From Mycolicibacterium sp. CBMA 226 (lineage in GTDB: Bacteria > Actinomycetota > Actinomycetes > Mycobacteriales > Mycobacteriaceae), in NCBI RefSeq assembly GCF_009729075.1, contig NZ_VTGY01000004.1, positions 1-64,000 of the forward strand: DNA of 64,000 nt. The letters are read 5' to 3'. The notes under the pieces were generated by a model. The model searched no databases, was not told the origin of the DNA, and was given only the letters and a program-made list of their open reading frames with translations. This document shows, piece by piece, positions 25,943 to 34,674 of this stretch; positions within the stretch are counted from its first letter, which is position 1, and each line of letters begins with the position of its first letter. The translations under genes were made by a program, and so were the position numbers.

Positions 25943-26590
25943 ATGTCCCATAATGGGTGGATGCCCGGAGTTGATTCAACGACGCCCTCCCCGCGATTGG
26001 GGACGGCCTTGAGCCGCCAGGCGGCCGTCGACGCGGCGACCCGGCTGTATCTGGCGGGCGAGCCCGTCGACATGTCAGCACTGGCCGCAGAACTCGGCAT
26101 CGGCCGCTCGACCCTCTATCGGCTCGTCGGAAATCGGGAAGACCTGCTGGCCACCGTGCTGGCCGAAGCTACCGAACGCACCTTTCGGCGGACCGTCGCA
26201 GATATGGCCGCAGAGGCCGGACCCGACGCCGAACCGCCCGGCGGCACCGAGTACATCCTGAAGGTGATGGATCGCTTTCTGAATGCGGTCGTCGACGCGA
26301 AACCGCTGCAGGCAGTGTCACACCGCGAGCCGTTGTTGATCGTGCGGCTCATGCTGTTGCCCGGGCTCGTCGAGCAGACCGCAGGGCGCCTGGTCGGCGA
26401 ACTCCTCGATGCCGAGGTCGCCGCCGGCCGGATGGAATTACCTTTGCCTACAGAGACTTTCGGGCTGGCACTCATCCGGATGTGCGACGCGCATCTCTAC
26501 GCACCGCTCCTCGGTGGCGGCGCCCCCGAGATCGGGACGGCACTGGATCTGGTGGCCGCGCTTCTGGGCCACAGCCGTACCAGCGACTGA
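25943..26590 (+). CDS. TetR-family regulator, divergent from the SDR/kinase/dehydrogenase operon
   Basis: A 215-residue TetR protein with HTH at about 28-72 (AAVDAATRLYLAGEPVDMSALAAELGIGRSTLYRLVGNREDLL); the helical C-terminal part resembles the QsdR-like subgroup. The start is uncertain: ATG codons at 25943 and 25961 are in frame and neither has a good ribosome binding site; the gene may be leaderless. The divergent arrangement and nearby palindromes indicate that it represses the 4-hydroxyacid-type operon. Confidence 0.88.
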   Translation: MSHNGWMPGVDSTTPSPRLGTALSRQAAVDAATRLYLAGEPVDMSALAAELGIGRSTLYRLVGNREDLLATVLAEATERTFRRTVADMAAEAGPDAEPPGGTEYILKVMDRFLNAVVDAKPLQAVSHREPLLIVRLMLLPGLVEQTAGRLVGELLDAEVAAGRMELPLPTETFGLALIRMCDAHLYAPLLGGGAPEIGTALDLVAALLGHSRTSD

Positions 26591-26594
26591 CAGC

Positions 26595-26684
26595 CTCGGT
26601 GAGCAGCGGATTGTCGATGCGGGCCTTGTGTTTCCAGATTTCGACGTCCTGCACGAAGCCGGTCTACACCTCAGTGACCGACAT
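26595..26684 (-). pseudogene. Deletion scar of a Rieske oxygenase (KshA-like) gene
   Basis: On the minus strand a GGAGGA ribosome binding site precedes an ATG at 26684 that opens a six-codon frame (MSVTEV, then stop). Directly after it, in another frame, comes TGFVQDVEIWKHKARIDNPL and LTE, which matches the conserved C-terminal block of Rieske non-haem oxygenases such as KshA (QDxEIWKHKxRIDNPLL). The central part of the gene is absent. It lies 15 nt after the TetR gene that ends at 26699 and in the same orientation. I infer an internal deletion of an operon partner of that TetR gene. Confidence 0.55.
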
Positions 26685-26698
26685 GCACTCCTCCGTCG

Positions 26699-27349
26699 TT
26701 ATCGTGATCGGCGCTCGACCAGTGCGGGCATCGGCGCGGTGAGTAGCCCGACCACCATCGCGATGATGTTGTCCCTCGCCTCGGCCTCGCTCAACGCACC
26801 GCGGACCGCGTCCCGGTGCTCGTCGACATGACGTTCGTGGTCGGCAAGCAGCGTGTACATGACCGAAGCCATCGCGGCCATACGCTGGCGCCGAAGGACT
26901 TCCGGTAGGTAATCGAGTGCACGCAGCAGCCGGGTGGTGAGGATTCGGGTGGCGGGCCACTGCTCGGCCGTGAGGGTGAGCTCGGCCATGACGGGATGGT
27001 TGCGGACGCGTTCAAGGAATCGTGCGTAGTGACTGGACCCGTCGGCATACGGGGTGTCGAACAGCGGCTCGACGAGGATGGCCACCAATGCGGTGATGCT
27101 GCCGTCGGACGCTCCGGCGCTTTCGTACTCGGCCAGCAGCGCCAGCCGCGCCTGCTCCAGTGGGGCTTGCCGATGACCGATGATGGCCTTGATCAAGCCG
27201 TCCCGAGATCCGAAGTGGTAGTGGACAGCTGAATTGTTTCGCTGCCCCGCGGCCACCGCGACGTCACGCAGAGAGACTTCCGGGCCGGATTCGGCAATCA
27301 GGCGTTCGCCCGCCAGAAGCAGCTGCGTGCGCGCATCGGGCCGACTCAC
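26699..27349 (-). CDS. TetR-family regulator, divergent from the VOC/FAD/LigB operon
   Basis: A 216-residue TetR protein with a clear HTH (about 8-55: LLLAGERLIAESGPEVSLRDVAVAAGQRNNSAVHYHFGSRDGLI split by the turn). The C-terminal domain contains ARFLERVRNHP, typical of a subgroup controlling lipid or steroid oxidation genes. It starts with GTG at 27349. The divergent promoter region carries two palindromes, one inside the promoter of the VOC operon, so direct repression is likely. A deleted Rieske oxygenase gene follows it. Confidence 0.9.
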   Translation of the reverse strand: MSRPDARTQLLLAGERLIAESGPEVSLRDVAVAAGQRNNSAVHYHFGSRDGLIKAIIGHRQAPLEQARLALLAEYESAGASDGSITALVAILVEPLFDTPYADGSSHYARFLERVRNHPVMAELTLTAEQWPATRILTTRLLRALDYLPEVLRRQRMAAMASVMYTLLADHERHVDEHRDAVRGALSEAEARDNIIAMVVGLLTAPMPALVERRSR

Positions 27350-27351
27350 AG

Positions 27352-27372
27352 GCCTGAGTTTATCCCTCAGGC
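27352..27372. promoter_or_regulatory. Palindrome at the TetR start
   Basis: GCCTGAG and CTCAGGC, perfect 7-bp arms separated by 7 nt, 3 nt upstream of the TetR GTG. Candidate autoregulatory operator. Confidence 0.5.
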
Positions 27373-27394
27373 TTCAGAATGCAATCACTAATGC

Positions 27395-27423
27395 TTGACC
27401 GCTTAAGCGATTGCGCTTACTTT
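27395..27423 (+). promoter_or_regulatory. Promoter of the VOC/FAD/LigB operon with an operator in the spacer
   Basis: TTGACC (27395-27400) and TACTTT (27418-27423) are spaced by 17 nt, a good SigA-type arrangement. Between them lies a perfect palindrome, TAAGCGATTGCGCTTA (27404-27419). A TetR dimer bound there would block RNA polymerase directly. The start codon of the first gene is 48 nt downstream of the -10 box. Confidence 0.6.
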
Positions 27424-27470
27424 TGAGACGTGCCGGCACCGTGCGCAGTTCGCCCTTCGGAAGGAACACC

Positions 27471-27974
27471 ATGACCGTCTCGTACGGACCGATCTGCCAG
27501 ATCGCCTGGGTCACAGACGATGTCGAGGCAACCGAACAGCTGCTGAGCAAGCAGTTCGGCGTCGGCGCATGGGTCCGGATGCCGGGCATTGAATTCGGGC
27601 CGCAGACCTGCCGCCTGCACGGCGAACCCGCGGACTTCACCGCCCATATCTCGATGTCGTACTCGGGCGACATGCAACTTGAGCTGATCCAGCCGGTCCG
27701 GGGTACGAGCATCTACACCGAATTCCTGGACCGCAGCGGGCCGGGCCTGCACCACGTGTGCTTCGAGCCGGGTGATTTCGACGCCGCCGTGACATCGGCA
27801 CAGGACCAGGGCCTCGCCATTGTGCAGGAGGGCAGCATGTCCGGCGGACTGATGCGTTTCGCCTACATCGACGGGGCATCGGCCGGGGTGCCGTACATCG
27901 AACTCGGCGAATTCAGCCCCGAGATCCGCGCGATGTTCGAGCACATCAAGAAGACCGCGGCGGGTGTCCAATGA
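27471..27974 (+). CDS. VOC-fold (glyoxalase/epimerase-like) protein
   Basis: A 167-residue protein of the vicinal oxygen chelate superfamily: paired beta-alpha-beta-beta-beta modules, ICQIAWVTDDVEAT at the start, LELIQP in the middle, GLHHVCFEPGD opening the second module and YIELGE near the end. It most resembles the methylmalonyl-CoA epimerase/glyoxalase_4 group. The ATG at 27471 has GGAAGGA at 5 nt; an open frame 60 nt longer lies over the promoter. Its stop overlaps the next gene as ATGA. Likely role: metal-dependent step on a catabolic intermediate. Confidence 0.85.
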   Translation: MTVSYGPICQIAWVTDDVEATEQLLSKQFGVGAWVRMPGIEFGPQTCRLHGEPADFTAHISMSYSGDMQLELIQPVRGTSIYTEFLDRSGPGLHHVCFEPGDFDAAVTSAQDQGLAIVQEGSMSGGLMRFAYIDGASAGVPYIELGEFSPEIRAMFEHIKKTAAGVQ

Positions 27975-29425
27975 TTCCGGAAACAGTAGCGGCGCAGAGT
28001 ATTTCGTCGTTCTCCGATGACGTCGACGTTCTGGTCGTCGGGCTCGGCATGGCCGGCGGATGCGCCGCCGTCGAAGCTGCCGCGTCGGGTGCGCGCGTGT
28101 TGGTGCTCGAACGCGCGGCGGTGGCCGGTGGTACAACGGCAATGGCAGGCGGGCACTTCTACCTGGGCGGCGGCACCGAGATTCAGAACGCGACCGACCA
28201 GGCCGACTCCGCCGCCGAGATGGCCGCATACCTGACGGCGGTCTCGAACGACCCTGTGCCGGAGCTGATCAACGCCTACTGCGAGGGCAGCGCCGATCAT
28301 TGCAGATGGCTGGAAACACTCGGGTTCGAGTTCGAGCGCAGCTACTACCCGCACAAGGCCGTCATCCAGCCGGAAACGCAGGGCCTGATGTACACCGGCA
28401 ACGAGCAGGTGTGGCCGTTCCGTGAGCAGGCGGTGCCGGCGCCCCGGGGACACAAGGTTCCGGTGCCTGGCGACACCGGTGGCGCGGGAATGGTCGTCAA
28501 ACTTCTCGTCGAGCGCCTCAGCGAACTTGGCGCGGAAATCCGTTACGAGACAGGCGTCTCCGCGCTCGTCGTCGAGGATGACCGGGTCGTCGGAGCTACC
28601 TGGAAGCACTTTGGTGAGACCGGCACCGTGCGGGCGAAGTCCGTCATTCTGACCACCGGCGGTTTCGTGATGAACCGGGAGATGCTCGCGCAGCACGTCC
28701 CCCGGCTGGCCGACGAGCGTGTCTTTGCCCTGGGCAGTACCTACGACGACGGCATCGGCATCCGCTTGGGTCAATCCGTCGGCGCCGCTACGAAATACCT
28801 GGACCAGGCGTTCATGACCGCCCCGGTATACCCGCCTGCCACACTCCTCACCGGCCTCATAGTGAACCGCAACGGCGACCGGTTCGTCGCCGAAGACTCT
28901 TATCACGCAAGAACTTCCGCTTTCGCCCTCGAACAGCCCGACTGCGTCGCCTATCTGGTCGTCGACTCCCGGCACGTCGAGATGCCGGCGATGCCGTTGG
29001 TTCCGTTGATCGACGGATGGGAGGACGTCGCCGAGATGGAATCGGCCCTCGGTATCCCGGCCGGCCGGCTGCAGTCCTCGCTCGACAGGTACAACGCGAA
29101 CGCGGCGCACGGCAAGGACCCCGACTTCCACAAGGCCGCCAAATATCTGGAACCGCAAGACGTCGGGCCCTGGGCGGCTTTCGATCTGAGCTTGGGCAAA
29201 GCGTTCTACAGCGGCTTCACCCTTGGGGGGCTGGCGATTTCGGCTGACGGCGAGGTGCTTCGCGACGACGGCAGTGCCATCGCCGGGCTTTACGCCGCGG
29301 GCGCCTGTGCCTCCACCATTGCCCAGGACGCCAAGGGTTACTCCAGCGGCACTCAGCTGGGTGCCGGTTCATTCTTCGGCCGCCGGGCGGGGCGTGCCGC
29401 CGCCGTAGCGGCGAGCGCAGCGTAA
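27971..29425 (+). CDS. FAD-dependent dehydrogenase, fumarate reductase/KstD-like
   Basis: A 484-residue flavoprotein. The dinucleotide-binding motif is VLVVGLGMAGGCAAVEAA (about 20-37), followed by LERA, the GGTTAMAGG block, a middle substrate domain and a C-terminal GLYAAGACAS...YSSGTQLGAG FAD block. This is the fold of 3-ketosteroid delta-1-dehydrogenases and related flavocytochrome c-type enzymes. The second gene of the operon, coupled by ATGA. With a Rieske remnant and an extradiol-type dioxygenase nearby, a role in steroid- or terpene-like ring oxidation is reasonable, but the exact substrate is unknown. Confidence 0.85.
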   Translation: MIPETVAAQSISSFSDDVDVLVVGLGMAGGCAAVEAAASGARVLVLERAAVAGGTTAMAGGHFYLGGGTEIQNATDQADSAAEMAAYLTAVSNDPVPELINAYCEGSADHCRWLETLGFEFERSYYPHKAVIQPETQGLMYTGNEQVWPFREQAVPAPRGHKVPVPGDTGGAGMVVKLLVERLSELGAEIRYETGVSALVVEDDRVVGATWKHFGETGTVRAKSVILTTGGFVMNREMLAQHVPRLADERVFALGSTYDDGIGIRLGQSVGAATKYLDQAFMTAPVYPPATLLTGLIVNRNGDRFVAEDSYHARTSAFALEQPDCVAYLVVDSRHVEMPAMPLVPLIDGWEDVAEMESALGIPAGRLQSSLDRYNANAAHGKDPDFHKAAKYLEPQDVGPWAAFDLSLGKAFYSGFTLGGLAISADGEVLRDDGSAIAGLYAAGACASTIAQDAKGYSSGTQLGAGSFFGRRAGRAAAVAASAA

Positions 29426-29447
29426 TCCCGGTAGCGTTGATCGCACG

Positions 29448-30242
29448 ATGACCGGATCAGCCGACCTCCCCGCCGTCATGCCCGCCGCATTCATCGGGCA
29501 CGGCAGTCCGATGAACGCCCTGGAACGCAACCGGTTCACGGCCGCCTGGACGGAGTTCGGACGGTCGGTGCCGCGGCCGCGGGCAATCGTGGTGATCAGT
29601 GCGCACTGGTACATCAACGCCACCGCGGTCACCGCCATGGCGCAGCCGCGCACCATTCACGATTTCTACGGTTTCCCGCAGGAGTTGTTCGACGTGCAGT
29701 ATCCGGCGCCGGGACTGCCGGAGCTGGCCGATGAGATCGCCGAGACCGTCAAACCGACCTGGGTAGGCGCTGATCGGGACAGCTGGGGCATCGACCACGG
29801 CACGTGGTCGGTATTGGTGCATGCCTTTCCCGACGCCACCATCCCGGTAGTGCAACTGTCGATCAATGCCGAGAAGCCGCTGGAGGAGCACGTCGCCCTC
29901 GGCGCGCAGCTGGCCGAGCTGCGCAGCCGGGGCGTGCTGGTCGTCGGCAGCGGCAACATCGTGCACAACCTGCGCGTCATGAACCCACGGCTGCCCGACG
30001 GCGGATTCGACTGGGCCACAAGGTTTGACGACGCGGCAGCCGATCTACTGACCGGCGAGCCCGACCAAATCCTGCGACTGCGGGACCATCCCGATTTCGC
30101 GGCCGCCGCGCCGACACCGGACCATTTCATCCCGATGCTGTACTTCGCCGGGCTGTGTTCGGCCGCCGACACCACCGCGAGTGTGCTGATCGACGGCTAC
30201 ACCTACGGGTCGCTGTCGATGACGTCCTACACCCTGGCGTAA
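29448..30242 (+). CDS. ygiD: LigB-family extradiol dioxygenase, YgiD (4,5-DOPA dioxygenase) type
   Basis: A 264-residue non-haem metal dioxygenase of the LigB superfamily. The metal-ligand histidines sit in FIGHGSP (near 18), SAHWY (near 51) and IDHGTW (near 118); VVGSGNIVHNL is also conserved. The family opens catechol rings, including 4,5-DOPA. It follows the FAD dehydrogenase by 22 nt on the same strand and is probably cotranscribed, so it may cleave a catecholic product of this operon; ygiD homologues also occur alone. Confidence 0.87.
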   Translation: MTGSADLPAVMPAAFIGHGSPMNALERNRFTAAWTEFGRSVPRPRAIVVISAHWYINATAVTAMAQPRTIHDFYGFPQELFDVQYPAPGLPELADEIAETVKPTWVGADRDSWGIDHGTWSVLVHAFPDATIPVVQLSINAEKPLEEHVALGAQLAELRSRGVLVVGSGNIVHNLRVMNPRLPDGGFDWATRFDDAAADLLTGEPDQILRLRDHPDFAAAAPTPDHFIPMLYFAGLCSAADTTASVLIDGYTYGSLSMTSYTLA

Positions 30243-30249
30243 GACCCCC

Positions 30250-31632
30250 TCAGCACGTGCTGTTGGCGTCAACCTCTGTCGCCCCAGCGGGTTTCAGCGC
30301 CTCCTCGGCCGGGATGTAGGCATGGCGGTGGTTGAGGAATTGACGGTGCGCACTCTCGCCCACCAAGCTCCGCACCTCATTCAGGACCGCGCGCCGGCCC
30401 TGGTGTTGGTGCCGCAGCAGCCGCCCCGCGGAACCGAACAGTCGCGCCGGACTCAACACCTGTGACGGCTTCTCGCGATGCGTGAAGAGGTCGAGGAATC
30501 GTCCGATCTCCCCCTTCGCGTGCAGGTCGGCGACCATCTGCGAAAACACCGTCGGCACCGCGCCCGACTTACCCAGATCGTTGGCGAACCAGTAGTGATC
30601 GGCGAATTCACGATCACGCCAGCGGCCCCAGTGGCCCAGCGCCGCGTCTTGCTCGTCAGGCGAACCATTGGCCCCCCGAACGACCGCTGGAACCAGCGCA
30701 TCGACTTGGGCGAACGCGTCGCTGATCCCCCGTCCCGCCGACGGATCCTTGAAGTGGCCGGCATCGCCGACGAGCGCCCAACCCGGCCCGGACGGTTCCC
30801 GGAAGAAGCCGGTCCAATGCAACATGCCGAAGTACTTGCTCACCCGCTGGGCGCCGGCCAGCGCCTCCGCAACCGGCTCGCAGCTCTGCGCGTCGGCCAT
30901 GAAACACCCATCAAGGTCGTCGCGGAATCGCTGGAGCTGACCCAGCTCGGGGACGACGATCACCTGGTACAGACCCTCGTCGCAGGGCGCAGCAATCACG
31001 AATTTGTCGCCCCACCGGTGAAACACGTTGGACGGCACGGCCGGCATGTGCGCGCCACTGAAGAACGCCCAATACGCGAATCGCTGGCCGGTGACCACGT
31101 TGTATTTGCGGGCCGCAACGAGATTCCCGACGGTCGAGTTACGCCCGTCGGCGCCGATGACCAACCGCGCCCGGAGTTGGTCCTCACGGCCGTGGGTCCT
31201 CACCCGCACGCCCGTGACCCGGTTGCCGTCCTTCACCAATCCGGTGACCTCGGTCGCCATGCGCACCTGCGCCCCGGCGTCCTCGGCGGCTCCGGCCAGA
31301 ATCGGGTCGAGCACCGTGCGCCGGACGGAAGCGCCACCACCAACGTCGCCGTTGCGCAGGGGCCACGGAGCATTGAACTGGAACCCGTCGGCGCGGGAGT
31401 TGGACCGCATGGTGAACGGTGCGCCGGTCGCCCGCAATTTGTCCGTAACGCCCAGGCGATCGAGGAACGACAGGCCGTCGGTCTCGAAGATGTGCGTCGA
31501 GAGCGTGTCGCGGGGAAACGTCGCCCGCTCGACGACAGCGACGTCGAGTCCCGCTCTGGCCAGCATCGCGGCCAACGGTGAGCCGGCACAGCGTGCGCCG
31601 ACGACGATGACGTCAAATCCTTGGGCCAACAT
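30250..31632 (-). CDS. FAD-dependent monooxygenase/geranylgeranyl-reductase-like protein
   Basis: A 460-residue flavoprotein: FAD-binding motif VIVVGARCAGSPLAAMLARAG at the N-terminus (residues 8-28), a DG motif (VIGADGRNSTV) and the second FAD motif GDAGHFKDPSAGRGISDAF. Members hydroxylate or reduce lipids and aromatic compounds. The ATG at 31632 has GGGAG about 6 nt upstream; the extra codons to 31707 are not needed. It is convergent with the ygiD gene (7 nt between stops). No partner gene is evident. Confidence 0.85.
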   Translation of the reverse strand: MLAQGFDVIVVGARCAGSPLAAMLARAGLDVAVVERATFPRDTLSTHIFETDGLSFLDRLGVTDKLRATGAPFTMRSNSRADGFQFNAPWPLRNGDVGGGASVRRTVLDPILAGAAEDAGAQVRMATEVTGLVKDGNRVTGVRVRTHGREDQLRARLVIGADGRNSTVGNLVAARKYNVVTGQRFAYWAFFSGAHMPAVPSNVFHRWGDKFVIAAPCDEGLYQVIVVPELGQLQRFRDDLDGCFMADAQSCEPVAEALAGAQRVSKYFGMLHWTGFFREPSGPGWALVGDAGHFKDPSAGRGISDAFAQVDALVPAVVRGANGSPDEQDAALGHWGRWRDREFADHYWFANDLGKSGAVPTVFSQMVADLHAKGEIGRFLDLFTHREKPSQVLSPARLFGSAGRLLRHQHQGRRAVLNEVRSLVGESAHRQFLNHRHAYIPAEEALKPAGATEVDANSTC

Positions 31633-31925
31633 GGTTGCTCCCGGAGATCGCACTGCGCCGAGGCGGGCCGCACCCGGCGCAGCTGGAAAAAGCGTACGCC
31701 GCACCAAGCGCGAGGTACAGCAATTCTTCAGGAGCTTGCCCTGCTCACCTCGAGCCGATCTTCGCCGGTTTTATCACGCGTGCGTAAATGCCGCCGCGCG
31801 CTAGACCCCTTGTTCCACAGCAACTCTGGCGTGATTGCGCTGCCGTGCGGTTGTGGTTGTCCCGTAGCCGTTGACATCAAATCCTTTGCCGGCCAACCAC
31901 AAAGATATGCCTGCCGCACCAATAG

Positions 31926-32771
31926 CTAGACCAATCCGGGTCCGGGTGACGACGACGGCGGCGCAGACACCGGCGGCACCGAACTGGGCGGCTGCAGCCC
32001 ATAGCCCGCCTGCGGGCCAGGTGGCGTGCCGAACGTCTGCGGCGGTCCGGGCAACGCGCCGTAACCCGGGGCTTGCTGGCCGTAGCCCGGCAGCGTCCGA
32101 GTCGAGCCGGTAAGAAGCCTGGACGTCACGAAAGCCGCTGCCTCGTCGGTGTACTCGGGGACGTAGCCCTGCGTATGCCCACTCCAGGAGTTGCCCGAAC
32201 CCGCGTGACAAATCGGGTCGGCGGGGTTACACAGGTCAATCGCCTTGGCGCTGAGCGGCGAATTCTGGGTCGGCGGAGCGCCGTCGGTACGGTCGGCCTG
32301 ATTGCCGAAAGTGGCCACCGCGGCAATGCTTTTCATGTACTCGGGTGGCAGCGGGCTACCCCAGTTGATACCGGAGAAGCCGGCCACGATGTTGACCACA
32401 CTCGCGCCTTGCGAGTAGCCGCCCAAGACGATCTTGGTGTCGGGACAAGCGGCCGCGGTGGATTTGATGTGGTCAATCGCGTTCTTGGCACCCTCGCCAC
32501 TGTGTCGCTGCGTGATGGTGGCCTTGTAGTCGACGGCGTAGGACCTGATGACCAAGCCGCTCGCCTGCTTGCGCAACGCATCGACGAGGGCGTCACCCAC
32601 CCGCCCCATGCCCGCCGGCTCATCAGTGCCGCGCGCGAAGATCACTTCGGCATCGGGGCAGTCGTCGGCAGCAGCGACCGGAGCCGCACTCGTGGTGATG
32701 AGCGGGGCCGCGACGGTCAGCAGCGCCACCGCGCCAGCAACGCCCGAGCTACGTAGGCGACGAAATAGCAT
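31926..32771 (-). CDS. Secreted cutinase-family esterase
   Basis: A 281-residue alpha/beta hydrolase with a signal peptide (cleavage after AAA near residue 35). The nucleophile is S120 in GGYSQG; the other triad members are D186 in CNPADPIC and H199 in SGHTQGY; two disulfides are probable. The last 70 residues are Pro/Gly/Tyr/Gln-rich and unstructured. Mycobacterial cutinase-like proteins (Culp) hydrolyse lipid and ester substrates at the cell surface. It stands alone; the 293 bp between it and the FAD monooxygenase gene hold nothing I can support. Confidence 0.9.
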   Translation of the reverse strand: MLFRRLRSSGVAGAVALLTVAAPLITTSAAPVAAADDCPDAEVIFARGTDEPAGMGRVGDALVDALRKQASGLVIRSYAVDYKATITQRHSGEGAKNAIDHIKSTAAACPDTKIVLGGYSQGASVVNIVAGFSGINWGSPLPPEYMKSIAAVATFGNQADRTDGAPPTQNSPLSAKAIDLCNPADPICHAGSGNSWSGHTQGYVPEYTDEAAAFVTSRLLTGSTRTLPGYGQQAPGYGALPGPPQTFGTPPGPQAGYGLQPPSSVPPVSAPPSSSPGPGLV

Positions 32772-32951
32772 CCCTGCATCCTACCCGCACACAGGAAAGT
32801 ACGACAAACCGTTGACCTGCAACTATGTGTTCACCAGCAATCAGATACCCACTGAGACGTCCCGTTTCCACGCGTTTCCGGCAAAGCCTGCCGGCCGATT
32901 TCCGGCCCCAAGCAGCGAGGCCACGTGCTGGCCGGCTGATCGCCAATGTTG

Positions 32952-33416
32952 TCACGGTGCAGCCGAACTGTGCGGAATCAACGCCAGCACATAGATCGCC
33001 ACCACCGCCGGCGGCGCCAGCAGCGGTAACCACGGCAGATCGATGTTCACCGCGGTGGCAACCACCCCGGCGAGTGTGAACCCGAGCATCGCGATCAATG
33101 TCGGCCGGGTCATGGTCACCACCCCGGATCCCACGGCGTGCCGCAACAACAGGTACGCGGTCGCCGAAAGTCCCGACAGCGCAGCGAATACGGGCGGTGC
33201 GTCGGCCATGGCCAACACGACCACCGTGAGTAATACGGCGCCGGTGGCCGCCGTCCGAACCAGCAGTCCGGCGCCCACCGCCGCCAGCGCCACCATGGAG
33301 AGGACGACGGCTGTGCCATGGGCCGGCGCACCCGCCACCGCGACCATCAGCACCCCGAATCCCATCGACAAGATCCGGGCGCCCGGCTGTCCCCACCCCG
33401 CCGTCTCGGTCGTCAT
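32952..33416 (-). CDS. Small integral membrane protein of the MoxR locus
   Basis: A 154-residue protein with about five hydrophobic helices and no soluble domain. It is the last gene of the MoxR/DUF58 operon (4 nt after the DUF58 stop), the place occupied by Rv3162c in M. tuberculosis. Function unknown; probably an accessory membrane subunit of the MoxR-associated system. Confidence 0.75.
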   Translation of the reverse strand: MTTETAGWGQPGARILSMGFGVLMVAVAGAPAHGTAVVLSMVALAAVGAGLLVRTAATGAVLLTVVVLAMADAPPVFAALSGLSATAYLLLRHAVGSGVVTMTRPTLIAMLGFTLAGVVATAVNIDLPWLPLLAPPAVVAIYVLALIPHSSAAP

Positions 33417-33420
33417 CGCA

Positions 33421-34674
33421 TCACCGCCCCGCGGCCCGTCGGCGCACCGGCATCAACCGCAGCGCCTGATCGAGGGTGGCAGTCGAAGGCCACGGCACCA
33501 CATCGACGCCGATGATGCCCATATCGCGGTACATCGCGTGCCGCTGCAGCGCCCACATGCGCGCCACGGTCGGCGCCTGGTCGTCGTCGAACGGCGGGCC
33601 CTCAAGGACGTCGACAGCGACGACGGCGTGCCTGCGGCTCCGTAACTCGGTGAGCGCCAGCGCGAATGCGGTGTCGAGCAACGTCGAGAAGGCGAACACG
33701 ATCGCGCCCGGCGGCACGGCAACGCGCGGCGCCAATGTGCCCGTGGTGATTTCGTATTCGTTCCCCACGCACAACGCGGCGTCGAGGACGCGATAGAACT
33801 GGCGCTGACCGATGTCCGCACTGATCCACCGGGGCCGAGCGCTACCGAGCGCGACGATGCCGGCGCGGTCACCGTTTCGTAATGCGCTCTGCACCACCTG
33901 GGCGGCGCCCAGCACGACCCGTTCCAGCGCGGCCGAGGCCGGCCCGGGAGGTTGCATGCTGGTGTCGATCAGGACGACGACGTCCGCAGCACGGTGGGTC
34001 AGGCGTTCCGTGACATGCAGCCGGCCCCGGCGGGCGCTCACCGGCCAGTTGATGGTGCGCAGCTGATCGCCCGGCAGGTAAGCGCGGACGTCGGCGTACT
34101 CGACGCCCGGACCGACGTGCCGGGTGAGATGCGTGCCGAGCCGGTCGGGCAATTCGATGCGCGGGATCGGAGTCGATTGTGGCGGGGCGACGGGAAATAC
34201 GAAGACCTCGGCGGCATCCACGGTGCCGGTCCCGGCCAGCAGCCCGCCGCCGGCCACCGCGTCGACCCTGGCCCGGATCGGATATCGGCCCCAGCGCTCG
34301 GCCGACACCGCGACCGTCTTCGCCTGTGCAGAACTGCCTTCGAGCGGCTCGACCTGCATTCCAGGTACTGCCGACACGATGACCTCGCACGCGATGGTCG
34401 GCGGATCCGTCGTCGTCCACACCGACAGCTGGGTCTCGTCGGCCTCGAAGCACCGTGTGAGAGTGGGCCGCCCGTGTACGTACACCTTGGCGGACGGGCG
34501 CTGCCAACTGATCGAGCAGAGCACCCCGAGCAGGGGCGCCGCGAAGGCGACGAGCTGCCACCGGCCGAGCACGGCCGCGGCGAGGGCCACACCCGCACAC
34601 GTGGCGATGGCCTTCGTGAGCGATGATGCCTGCCAACGTAATTCGACTTGCCGCGGCTCAGTCGCATTCGTCAC
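33421..34674 (-). CDS. DUF58 protein with vWA-like domain
   Basis: A 417-residue protein: two membrane helices near residues 20-55, a beta-rich extracytoplasmic or linker region, then the DUF58 core (YADVRAYLPGDQLRTINWPVSARRGRL) and a von Willebrand A-like fold with a MIDAS-type VVLIDTSM motif. The GTG start at 34674 overlaps the MoxR stop as GTGA; codons farther upstream lie inside moxR. DUF58 proteins work with MoxR AAA+ ATPases as chaperone or activation systems. Matches Rv3163c by order. Confidence 0.85.
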   Translation of the reverse strand: MTNATEPRQVELRWQASSLTKAIATCAGVALAAAVLGRWQLVAFAAPLLGVLCSISWQRPSAKVYVHGRPTLTRCFEADETQLSVWTTTDPPTIACEVIVSAVPGMQVEPLEGSSAQAKTVAVSAERWGRYPIRARVDAVAGGGLLAGTGTVDAAEVFVFPVAPPQSTPIPRIELPDRLGTHLTRHVGPGVEYADVRAYLPGDQLRTINWPVSARRGRLHVTERLTHRAADVVVLIDTSMQPPGPASAALERVVLGAAQVVQSALRNGDRAGIVALGSARPRWISADIGQRQFYRVLDAALCVGNEYEITTGTLAPRVAVPPGAIVFAFSTLLDTAFALALTELRSRRHAVVAVDVLEGPPFDDDQAPTVARMWALQRHAMYRDMGIIGVDVVPWPSTATLDQALRLMPVRRRAAGR

